64,000 bases of DNA, taken from NCBI GenBank assembly GCA_035578175.1, contig JAQMRL010000003.1, positions 107,496,969 to 107,560,968 on the forward strand. The letters are read 5' to 3'. How positions within the stretch are numbered: position 1 is the first letter of the stretch; each line of letters begins with the position of its first letter. Below, one piece after another: positions 22,333 through 32,318 of this stretch. The notes under the pieces were generated by a model. The model saw only the letters and a program-made list of their open reading frames with translations. It was not told the DNA's origin and did no database searches. Position numbers and translations under genes: made by a program. The stretch is from Catonia carolina. Its lineage: Eukaryota; Arthropoda; Insecta; Hemiptera; Achilidae.

Positions 22333-25105
22333 TTGTTAGGAAAATAAGACTTTTTTTTTTAAATTACTACTCTTGAAAATCGTAGCTTTTTGCTTATTGA
22401 AATGAAAAATAAATATTTAAACACATTATTCTACTGTAATATAACTCAATACATTGAAATTATGGTATGAAAGGCTGTGCAAAAATTTCATAAAAATGCA
22501 TTCACAGTTTGCTGAGAAATGTTTGTTATGTGTAAAAAATTGTTATTTACGGGAAAAGAAGAAACTAAAGGAGAACACATTATAAATACTGCAAAATAGT
22601 TACCTTTAATACATTCCAGGATCAAAATCTGGAAATTCCTCAACTGTTAATTACATTCACAGCTGGTCTAATGCCAACGTAACGTTTTAAAACAAAAAAG
22701 AATTAGGAATTCATCGTTTGTTATTCAAAAAATGGTTTATGCAAACTGGTAACGTTTAGAAAATGATGTAAGGGTTCAACTAATTTTTTTTTTGGGTTGA
22801 AAACTACAAAAACCCCAACAAATTATACATCATTGGATCCAGAAAACTCTGAATTTTAATAATATACAAAAAACCGGATATGTGAAATTTTTAAATTTTC
22901 TCGGTTCCGGGTACCCTTAAACAATTGACGTTAGCAAATTAGGCTCTATTTCCCAGTCGAATTGTTATTCTCATATGGCGTCGCTTATTGTGTGTTTGTG
23001 GTTTAAGTTTTCCTAAGTACTGAAATTTGTTAACTTCATTATAATAGTAACGCTTCTGAAATAGATAGATTTTAACTTATCTCTTTCTAACTGCATAATA
23101 ATTACACTAGATTATACGCAGAACGCAATTGTGGTATATCGTTTGTGGTTTCTAAATGAACGTAATTATGTATGGTTGTTAACCTTGTTTAAAAATTATC
23201 AGTTCTTGATTGTCGTTAAGTTAACAAGAAGAAATAAAAACGGTGTACTTTTCTGCAGTTAATCTTTCTCAAGCTTCGTAAGGATATTTATTGGAGGTCA
23301 CTGAATTCACAGTCATAAGGATCGGTATAAAACCGTTAGTAATAATTAAGAGAAATTATCTTCCGATAGCAGAGAAACAATTAACGCCGATCTTTGTTTG
23401 GAAATGCTCTTGATCGGAAACATTTGATTTTATTGATTTTTCTAAGGGATTTTAACTTAATTATCACATATCTGTTTATAGAAAATGAAAAGTAAATTTT
23501 CCAGCATCGATAAAGTAGTATTATAATACTAGATCGTAGAGTCTAAAGTAATTTTTTATCGTGATCTGGAAGTAACTCCACCATTAAAAATGTTCCAAAC
23601 CCAACATTATTTTTGATTATGCATTTGTAGTGAATTTCATTGTTGATTATTAAAGAACAAAAATCGACTGAGTAGTGATGAAATATTTTTAAGACTAAGG
23701 TATTATGTTTAAGGCCTGGAAGTAACCCTAAAATTGTTAGAAACTAAAAATAATCGGATATGATCTTAGTCATTGAATCCATTGTGAATTCCCATTAAGA
23801 ATAATAATTAATTTAATTTAATGTTTATGGAGTAATTTACTTCGATAAGTGATTATATCTGTATGTTATAATGTAAAAGTTCTCACTGACTGAATGACTG
23901 ACTCGCTCACTTATTTATTCATTACTAATTCTCTGACTTTTTGATAAATTAAAATGCTGATTGTGTAAAATTATTTCTAAAGATCGGTTTATATCATCAT
24001 GCACCAATCGTTTTCGTTACGGACTGTTTCTTACAATACAAATATCTTTTCATGCTTTGTAAATGAGAGTATTCATATCTAAAGCGTAGCGTGTACGTTA
24101 CTTTACGATGCGGCACGCTCAATCTCCGTTCGGGATTGTCGGCGACAATATTTGCCGGACCCTGAACGTCTCTGAAGATGTCGGAACGCACTGCTTCGTA
24201 TACAACACGCTCAGTTTGAATGAGCAATCTTATAGGTTCAGTTGACTTTCGTGAGAAGACATTTTGATACTGCTAGTTTATCTTTCGGCTTTGTTTCTTT
24301 AAAAACCGTTTCTTGTTTAGTAATCTCCGGTTTTATCTTTAAATACAACTCATTAAACTGAAAGTATTAGAAAAGGTTTTCTTCCTCATCCATCAGTTCT
24401 TTAAATAGAGTCCAATATTCTCCCTCAATCTTACTAGTTTTGAACATTTTATGTGCGGAAAACTTCAACGTTTACGTTGATTGTTTTTTACGTCATCTTC
24501 TTGTAATAAAATTGATATCACACATAAATCTTTAGTAGCCAGACCTGATATTTTGACGCTAATAAAAGAAACTTAGCACTGTTGACGCTACGTTATTATG
24601 GAACACTTTGGCTTCCAGTGCCGGTTATTGTCTGATGATATAAATGGCAGCTCAGATGTCGTGTCGGAAACGATCCTTTACGGTAACGATTAGTGCATGA
24701 TGATATGAACCGACCTTAAGAGTTAAAAAAAACGTGACTTCCCTTAAACAATTAATTTTATTTCGATAGAATCTCAAATAGAAGTATTTGAGAAAATTGC
24801 TGTAAGGTATCCTAGAAAAATGCAATTGTAGAAACCGGGAAAATCTGTAAACCAGTTGATTTATTTAACCCTTTTGAGGTTATTAATGAGCCCTCGAAAA
24901 ACGCGTGAGTAGATACTAGTTATTTTCTTTTATGTACAGGCAGTATTACTTTTGAATGGTTAATTTATTTTCATAATGTCTCGAACAATTTTATTGCGAA
25001 GATACAATAAAGTTTGTGGAAACAAAGTTACAGCATGTGCTTTACAGTACTGCATTCTTCAGGCGGGAGGGATTAAATACAGTATATTTTCTTCTTAAGT
25101 AAATA
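22333..25105. other. Unassigned; one open minus frame at 23,997-24,227
   Basis: Mostly AT-rich. At 23,568-23,790 two loosely similar segments begin 'CTGGAAGTAAC', suggesting an old tandem duplication. At 23,997-24,227 a 76-codon minus frame lies in a locally CpG-richer patch and contains 'VADNPERRLSVPHRKV'. I do not recognise the family with confidence; a decayed transposase helix-turn-helix region is one guess. There is no supporting terminal structure. Confidence 0.3.
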
Positions 25106-25575
25106 GCCTAAAGCAGTGGTGTCAAACTCAATTTTGAAGAGGGCCATATATTAAATTTAGAATGTGTAGGCGGGCCAGATTCAAAAAACAGAAAATGTAC
25201 TGAATTATAACATTTTATTTATTTAATTGTACAGTATATAATATACGGTTGTAAAAACTCATATCAAAGTTATAAAAGATGGTAATTATTTTGAGCTCGA
25301 GAATTCAGATACCTGACTTCTCTTGTTTTTGACAAGCTCATTGATATCAGGTAGAGATGGCGTTACTGTCTATCTCTCTCGCTTGCCCTTAAAATTACTT
25401 ATAAATGTAGTGTGCGCATTTTAAAACTTCCGTAGAGGAATCGAGTGAAGTCTTAAAGCTCTAAAAAAAACACGATTCTTCTTTCTGTGACACATTGCGA
25501 TCGCGGGCTGTATTGATACAGCCCGGGGGCCGGATGCGGCCCGCGGGCCGTATCTTTGACATGACTGGCCTAAAG
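25106..25575. mobile_element. hAT MITE with perfect 8-bp TSD
   Basis: The termini 'CAGTGGTGTCAAACTCA' and, on the other strand, 'CAGTCATGTCAAAGATACGG' are imperfect hAT-type inverted repeats. A perfect 8-bp target duplication GCCTAAAG flanks the 454-bp element (25,106-25,113 and 25,568-25,575), the length expected for hAT. There is no transposase. The right arm is CpG/GC-rich ('GCCCGGGGGCCGGATGCGGC'), unlike the neighbourhood. Confidence 0.92.
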
Positions 25576-26530
25576 GCTTATTAAAATTTTTACCAATATT
25601 AAATTTATTTGTACAATTTTATATCCTTTAAAGATATATATACTGTTTAAAATTAATTCATGATCGCCTGTTATTCATTAATAAAGACCTGGAAGCTACT
25701 CCTTATCTCATTTATTAAAATTTATAGTTTAAATCTCTTAGAGTGGGGTAGTTTTTAAATAAATGGGTTTACTAAAATTTTATTGATATTGTAGATTATA
25801 GTTAGTAAACATATTTATGATGTGTAAATAAATTTATGAATTAATATTGATGCTTTTGTTTATTACAAAAACAGCCTTGATATGTTTAGATAAATTATTT
25901 ATAAAATATAAATAAATAAATGACAGTGCTTGCGCTGAAACTGCATTCACGTGTTAATTATTTTAGTTTCCTAAATATTCTATTTATCATATTTGTATGA
26001 CTTTTTTATGCGATTAAAAATACTTTGTTTATAAAATTATGTAGACTATAATATAAATTTTATATTGGATTCACATTAGTTAGATGAAGAAAAACAAGTG
26101 TAACTGTAACGTGATTGTAATAACAACTACCGGTTTGTAACAAGTCAGTTTAATTTTTATGAATGATTTATTTATCTAATTAGGAAATAAAAATAATAAC
26201 CTATATTTACTAAGTTGAAAACCAGTTCGTTTCTTTTAGTTTTCCAGATAAGATGTTGCATTAAGTTAACTTAATCTCATTTATAGTAGTAATAAACTTA
26301 AGTCTTTAATATTTTTATGTTATGTAAGTAAGATATCATCATCAATGACTAAGTTCGCCATTTGAATAGAGTAAGCGTGTGAAACCGGTAGCTAAATAAG
26401 ATTTATTAAGCTTCAGTTTTTCTTCGTTTTCGTATAATTGTTAGGTGGAACACAGGTAGGAAATAGATTTGACTTATTTTTTGGTTGTAAGATTCTGTAG
26501 GGTTATTAGATGTTATGTAAAATTATTTTA
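25576..26530. other. AT-rich spacer
   Basis: Nothing recognised. Confidence 0.4.
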
Positions 26531-26912
26531 AGCCCATAACGAAAAGGTGGAGTGTTAAATTATTTGTACTCAATCTGCTAGTTCGAGGGCTACAAAAAAT
26601 AGTTCTGTTTCTTATCACGTGGTCAGCCAATTATATGACTGAAGCATTTAAGAAGATAAGAGTTAGAGATGTAAAATACACTAGTCAGAGTAATCTCCTC
26701 TGAGAGTAATGAATTTCATTATACAGCCAGATCCTGTGGTGAGGTGAAGGTGTTATTTGCAGGATGGAAGGCAGGTGCTTTTCGGAGGGCCTGATTTGCT
26801 GATAAGCATACTGTTCCATTCAGTGAGGAAGGCAACGGTAAACCACCTCACTTCTCGTTTTACTTAGTAAAGCCTCTAGAGGTTCTTACCAGCATTTCGG
26901 CTGATGACCTTA
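26531..26912 (+). repeat. R1 retroposon, nearly full length
   Basis: Forward copy from 'AGCCCATAAC' through 'GGTGGAGTGTTAAATTATTT' to 'TTTCGGCTGATGACCT', followed by an A run. All internal blocks are present. Confidence 0.87.
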
Positions 26913-26953
26913 AAAAAAACACGTGAAATTAAACGACTATGAAAATTGAACAT

Positions 26954-27165
26954 CTAAGGTTCGCTCAAAGTAAAATGAAGAGGAAAATGCTGGGAATACG
27001 GCTGCTGGACGGGAAGACCAATGAATGGATTCGCCAGAAGATAAAGAGTGATTGATAGACAGAGTAAAAAGTCAAATCTAAATGGATATAGACTGATGAT
27101 CGTATGAAAACTGAAGGCAACGGAGTGAGTAGGAAAGTTACAGTATGCCGCCCAAAACATTAGAT
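26954..27165 (+). pseudogene. LINE reverse-transcriptase C-terminal fragment
   Basis: The plus strand reads 'LRFAQSKMKRKMLGIRLLDG' then 'KTNEWIRQKIK', and later 'DDRMKTEGNGVSRKVTVCRP'. These match the conserved C-terminal stretch of an RTE/BovB-like LINE polymerase in both order and spacing. Stops and lost codons in the middle show decay. The fragment abuts an R1 copy on its left. Confidence 0.8.
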
Positions 27166-28151
27166 AAACAGTTCAAAGAACTAGATAGCAATATGCTATT
27201 CAAAAGATAGTAAAAACTCAGTGGATTATTTAGACAAAGGACAGAATTAGATGGAGACATAACTATTTCTTTTTTTAAAATATTTTAGTTGTCTGTTATT
27301 ACGCACCAAAGGAAATAGGTTCAAAAAATGGAGTGTAAAAAAAATTTTGAATTTTCTGAACTATTTTATTTGTGTGTATGAAGTTTTTGACCTAACGCTT
27401 AAGTTTTTCTGAACATTAAAGTTTTACGAGTAGGTGGCGTACTTATAGAAACGGTATATTACATAAATTAGTCAAATTTAAACCTGTAAAAAAATTAGCA
27501 GCGACAAGCAGGCTTAAGGTCATGCCAGAGAATTGAATAATTGCATTTGAAACTTGTTTTATAAAATACCCACCGATGTAAGAAGTATAATTATAAATAT
27601 ATTATTAGTAATTTAGGAATTTGATTTTATATTGCATCTTTTATGGGTTTTTAGTCCATTTAGGTTTTAATTCATTGGTTGGCCCGTTTATCTGTTACTG
27701 GTGTTTGGACGTTTAATACCGATTATAACATGTGGCTATTGTTTAGTAGGTTACGTACTAAACGTATTTGTGTTTTTCAACCACATTGGTCTGTGATCAT
27801 AAAACTGACTAACTTATTTCACGTATTTTTTTGGTCGTATTAATCTTTTGCTAATACTCTTTCATTCCCTTGCTAGTTCTTATTTTTCTTCGTCTGAGAG
27901 TACGTTTTTAGAGCTCTTCTGACAGATCTTACTTCTCCGCACCGTTTTATTCCCCGATTTCATTCATTTTCAGATCCGTTTGAACTTTTTACACCCGTGG
28001 AACTTGTGTCTTTTTACTGTCTTACAATCCATAAGGCTATCTCCATCGTTTCTGATTTAGTTTTTCTTATGTAGGTTTTGAACGCTTTTCTTTTCCGTGG
28101 TTTAGATTTCAATCTTATCCGTACTTAATTCGTTTTCATATATTAGATGTT
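27166..28151. other. Unassigned spacer
   Basis: AT-rich; no gene or repeat boundary recognised. Confidence 0.35.
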
Positions 28152-28404
28152 GTTTGTTGTTTAGGTCATCAGCCGAAAGGCTGGTTTGAACTTGTAGAGG
28201 GTGTACTAAGTAAAACGAGGAGTGAGGTAGTTTACTATTGATATCTGAAAGGGAAATTATGCTTATCGTCATGCCAGGTCTTCTGAAAAGCATCTACAAA
28301 CGATACCTTCACTTCATTCACCACAGAGTTTGGCTGTATATTGAAATTCATTACTCTCAGAGGAGAAAATTCTTGATTAGTGTTTTTTTACATCTCTACC
28401 TCTG
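28152..28404 (-). repeat. R1 retroposon, 5'-truncated
   Basis: Reverse copy with intact 3' end 'TTGTTTAGGTCATCAGCCG' on the left, ending at the 'CATCTCTACCTCT' block. The 5' third is missing. It keeps a readable stretch of the R1 3' frame. A forward copy follows 54 bp later, so the two form an inverted pair. Confidence 0.85.
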
Positions 28405-28457
28405 CTGATACATATATTAGTAATCGAGTTTTTAATTTAATTAATATGAGATTTATT

Positions 28458-28893
28458 GCTCATAACGGGCAGGTGGAGTGTTAAATTAATTGCACTCGAT
28501 CTGTTGGTTCCAGGGCTACAAAACATAGTTCTGTTTCTTATCACATAGTCAGCCGACATGATGGATTATATGACTGAAATATTTATGAACAGAAGAGGTA
28601 AAGGTGTAAAAAGGCACTAGTCAGAGTTATCTCCTCTGAGAGTAATGAATTTCACTATAGTCAGACCCTGTGGTGAATGAAGTGAAAATGTCATTTTCAG
28701 GATGGAAATTAGATGCTATTCGGAGGGCCTAGCATGCTGATAAGTACACTCTTTCAACGCAGCGAGGAAGGCAATAGTAAACCTCCTTACTCTTCGTGTT
28801 TACATAGTAAAACCTCTAGAGGTTCAAATCAGCCTTTCAGTAAAACCTTTAGAGGTTCAAACCAGCCTTTCGGCTGTTGACCTAAACAACAAC
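28458..28893 (+). repeat. R1 retroposon with internal 3' duplication
   Basis: Forward copy from 'GCTCATAACGGGCAGGTGGA' to 'GACCTAAACAACAAC'. Near the end the segment 'CCT.TAGAGGTTCAAA.CAGC' is present twice in tandem, making the copy longer than usual. GAGATTT on both sides (28,449 and 28,894) may be a short target duplication. Confidence 0.87.
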
Positions 28894-29648
28894 GAGATTT
28901 TCGTTGCTTTTAGAGTGATGAAGTTATATCTGATATTTCATTAGATTATTTCAATTTAGCATATAATTTGTTATTGTAAATTTACTGTTTGGCATTTCTG
29001 AAATATTACTTGGTGGTTTTGCACCAGTGGAATTGAGTAGGCTATGATTAACCTTATGTAGGTTATTTTTTCCATTGAAATGTCTGTTTAGGTACAGTAA
29101 TAAATGAGATGTTATTTGTACACTGCTGCAAAGTGTTAAAAATTAAAAACAGGCCTACCAATTAAAACAAAAAGGATGATTACCGTTTGCAGGTCGAATC
29201 GAAATGAAATAGCCTAATCGATTAGCGATGAAGAAACAGAAGCAATGATCGATAGACTAAATGTTATTATCGATGAGGATAATCGTTTAAATTACCCACT
29301 TTCCTCTCTGTCCTTCTTTTCCATTCTGCGACCTTTGTTTGTTTTATGTTAGGTTACTATCATTTATCTTACGCCCACTTAGGCCATTTTGTGCTACTTA
29401 GTCAATCACAATCGACTACAGTAGGTTTAATTTATTAAGACAGTATTGTTTTAATAGGGAACATTTGAAGTAAGTGATTAAAGAGCGAAATTTGTGTTGT
29501 TATTATTATACGTAGTCGCGTAAACAAGAGGGTATGAGGGGGATAGAACCCTAGAAATAAAAAAAAATCGTATAACAGCAATCCAACTTGTTTCTTTTAC
29601 TTGTAACTTTCTGTAAAAAATATTAAATGTAGCTATGTTTTTCTAGAA
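28894..29648. other. Unassigned spacer
   Basis: No gene or repeat recognised. Confidence 0.35.
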
Positions 29649-29650
29649 TA

Positions 29651-30848
29651 CCGGGTGTCCCACAAAGAGGTTGCTATTTTTGAATTAATATGTCGGACGT
29701 ATCGCACACTCTACAGACTGGAGACTTTACAGTCATAATAAGTAGACATGTAAAATGTACCATTTGCTTATGATTAATCAAAACAAAATGGCGGAAAGTA
29801 ATTTTATTTGGATAACTTGGGATCTTCCTCAGTCTTCTCAATTATTTTCGAACAAAATTCCACTCGTCTGTCAGGTTCATCTTCCATCCGTCCGTGAACT
29901 AAATGTGTTTTATAATGATTTATTTTGTTTTCTTGGTATCTATACCTTTGAACTGATGACTTTGGTATCCCAATAGCAGATGCAACTTTTCTGACTTAAT
30001 TGGGCCTTTTTGGAGATTTCAGTAAAGGAGCACATGCAATCTCTTCATTTTCTTTATTAGAAGCCTATTTATAATTGATCCAGTTTCTAGTAGGGTCCAT
30101 AGTCTTCTATTTATGAATTGGTGTCCTTGAAGGAGGAACTAATCTGGGTAGGTTTGTTGAAAACGTCTTATTTCTTCATATTCATTTTCAAATGCAATAT
30201 CCCAGGAACAACATTTTGTTCAATTTTTCACTTTTTGTTCAATTGAAAAATTCATTGTTAGAAATGATACAACACAACTCATTTAGGTAGTAAAAGGCCT
30301 TCGGGCTAGCCCAGTCAGTCAGCTGGTAGAAAGTCGCTATTATTTGTTAAGTAACACCGGTTGGGCAAGCGACTTTGTATGGTGACCAGTTGACAGCCAT
30401 CCATGAACAAACTCTGTTGGGGGTCTCTGTTCAAACTCATGTCTAATCCACGTCAAGAAAAAAATACAGCAAAAAGCAGCGATCAAATTGGGTAGTTGTC
30501 ACAATGTACAGTCCCCGATAGCAAATAAAAGCTAAAAAAAAGGTAGTAAATAGGTCATTATTGTGGGTGCACAAAATCAGCTGATCGATTTGGAATGGAA
30601 AAATCAGCAGTTTTTTTTCTATCTGAATCCTATTGTAATTGTAAGTGGTTTTATCCACAAGATTATTGTTCATTTTTGATATTATTTTCTTATTCCACCA
30701 TTTTGTTTTGATTAATCATAAGCAAATGAAACTTTAGGTTACTTTTTTACATATCTAATTATTATAACCGTAAAGTTTCCAGTCTGTAGAGTGTGCGATA
30801 CGTCCGGCATATTATTCAAAAATAGCAACCTCTTCGTGGGACACCCGG
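29651..30848 (-). mobile_element. TA-flanked TIR element with ~160-bp arms
   Basis: The ends 'CCGGGTGTCCCACAAAGAGG' and the complement of 'CCTCTTCGTGGGACACCCGG' lie next to TA (29,649-29,650; 30,849-30,850). The arms match for about 160 bp, to the 'AAAACAAAATGGCGGA' block. The minus strand of the interior holds a helix-turn-helix-like remnant with 'KVASAIGIPKSSVQRY' and then 'DRRVEFCSKIIEKT'. This suggests the N-terminus of a Tc1/mariner-superfamily transposase. No DDE part remains. A SINE is nested at 30,285-30,550. Confidence 0.82.
30285..30550 (+). repeat. SINE, family S4, nested, with TSD
   Basis: A 246-bp unit runs from 'AGGCCTTCGGGCTAGCCCAG' to an A-rich tail 'GCTAAAAAAA'. A perfect 10-bp duplication AGGTAGTAAA flanks it (30,285-30,294 and 30,541-30,550). 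It contains a B-box-like 'GTTCAAACTC'. A second copy is at 55,690-55,962. It sits inside the TIR element and is therefore younger. Confidence 0.85.
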
Positions 30849-31189
30849 TACATTCATGTTGTAAAGCAAAATTTCGTGTTTTATAATTGTTCCTTATTTT
30901 ATTCTTAGTCATTTATTTAACTTAATTTTTCTTAAGGTACTATTATCGTAAGTTTTGTGAAACTAATAGTACTGGATTCTTAAATGTATAAAATAGGAAT
31001 CATTACAAATATTTTTGTTAAAAATTGCTACATTTTCATTAGAAGCCAGGTTTTAATACATTGTTTTTTATTCTAAGAAAAGTCAAGATACTTACGATTA
31101 ATGTAGTTTTCTAGTAAAATTTTATTGAAAATTTTGTTCTAAAAACACTAAAATCTCATTTTAAAGAACAAAGATTCGCAATTTTTTTT

Positions 31190-31271
31190 AAGAAACAGAA
31201 CTATTTTTGTTACCCTAGAACTAGGAGATCGAGTGCATATAATTTTGCACTTAACCTGAATGCTATGGGCA
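31190..31271 (-). repeat. R1 retroposon 5'-end fragment
   Basis: About 82 bp of the R1 5' portion in reverse: 'AAGAAACAGAACTATTTTTG', 'GATCGAGTGCA', ending near 'GCTATGGGCA'. The 3' part is missing, so this is a remnant of a deletion, not a normal truncated insertion. Confidence 0.75.
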
Positions 31272-31377
31272 TATGTAGGTCTTATGTTTTTATTGTTTTT
31301 TTTCAACGTGAGAAATTCTTATTTGAAAACGTAGCGTAACTATTATAATTTACTTATTTATACATAGACCTAACTTA

Positions 31378-32316
31378 CGAGGTCTGTTCAAAAAATAACC
31401 GAACTTTTTGAATTACGCGCAAACAGGGATACTTAGCGACGTGCGGTTGGCAGCACACTACTCTACGTCTTTCTTTATTAAACATATGTTTTTGGATTGT
31501 TGTTATCACATTTACTTTTCGTTGTGTTGTGTTTTTAGTACGACGTGTTTAAGTGCTAGTGACGATTTTTGTAATGTGAAATTTTTGTCAACCCGTTGTG
31601 AACACTGCACTTTTGTCTCAATGCCGTAGACGTAAACCCAGTTTTCGTCTCCTGTTATGATCCTTTACCTGAATGTTGTATCATCATTGGCTTGTTCAAG
31701 AAGTCCCGACAAACGTCCACATGATGTTCTTTTTGCTGTTCGGTCATCAAACGGGGAACAAACTTTGCTGCAACTCGATGCAAGTTAGATTTTTCAGTCA
31801 AAATTTCATGGTACGATCTAATTGAGATGCCAACCTCTTCTGAAGGGTCTCTAACAGTCAATCGGCGATTTACACCTACCAGATTATGGATTTTCCTAAC
31901 GAGGGTGCCATCAGTTGAAGTCAAAGGCGTTCCAGGTCGAGGGTCATCTTCAATTGACTGGGGACCACTTTCAAATCGAGAAAACCATTTACCACAATGC
32001 GTACGACTCAGAGAATCATCTCCTTAAGCTTGTTTCAAAAGTTGAAATGTTTCTGTGAAAGTTTACCCCAGCTTCACGCAAAATTTCACGTTGCACTTTT
32101 GCTTCCGAATTTTGCACATTACAAAAATCGTCACTAGCTCTTAAACACGTCGTACTAAAAACACAACAACACGAAAATTAAATGAGATATCAACAATCCA
32201 AGAACATGTATTCACAAAAGAAATTACGTAGAACAGTGTGCCACCAACCGCACGTCGCTAAATATCCCCGTTAGCGCGTGATTCATAAAGTTCGGTTATT
32301 TTTTGAACAGACCTCG
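31378..32316 (-). mobile_element. Fold-back mariner: 5' end duplicated in inverse
   Basis: The ends 'CGAGGTCTGTTCAAAAAATA' and their complement are flanked by TA (31,376-31,377; 32,317-32,318). The inverted similarity runs about 205-215 bp inward (to 'CGTCACTAGC' / 'GCTAGTGACG'), far beyond normal mariner TIRs. The right arm is the true 5' end, leading into the transposase N-terminus on the minus strand. The left arm is an inverted copy of that same 5' end in place of the 3' end. It is 939 bp and non-autonomous. Confidence 0.88.
31600..32125 (-). pseudogene. Mariner transposase N-terminal half, broken
   Basis: The minus strand shows in order 'NVKFCVKLG', 'TFTETFQLLKQA', 'FSRFESGPQSIEDDPRPG', the second HTH region 'LTVRDPSEEVGISIRSYHEI', then 'RVAAKFVPRLMTEQQKEH', and finally 'ITGDENWVYVYGIETKVQ'. 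That last phrase includes the first catalytic aspartate. Everything after this (second and third aspartates, C-terminus) is missing. There are several frame changes and stops in the N-terminal part. Confidence 0.82.
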
Positions 32317-32318
32317 TA

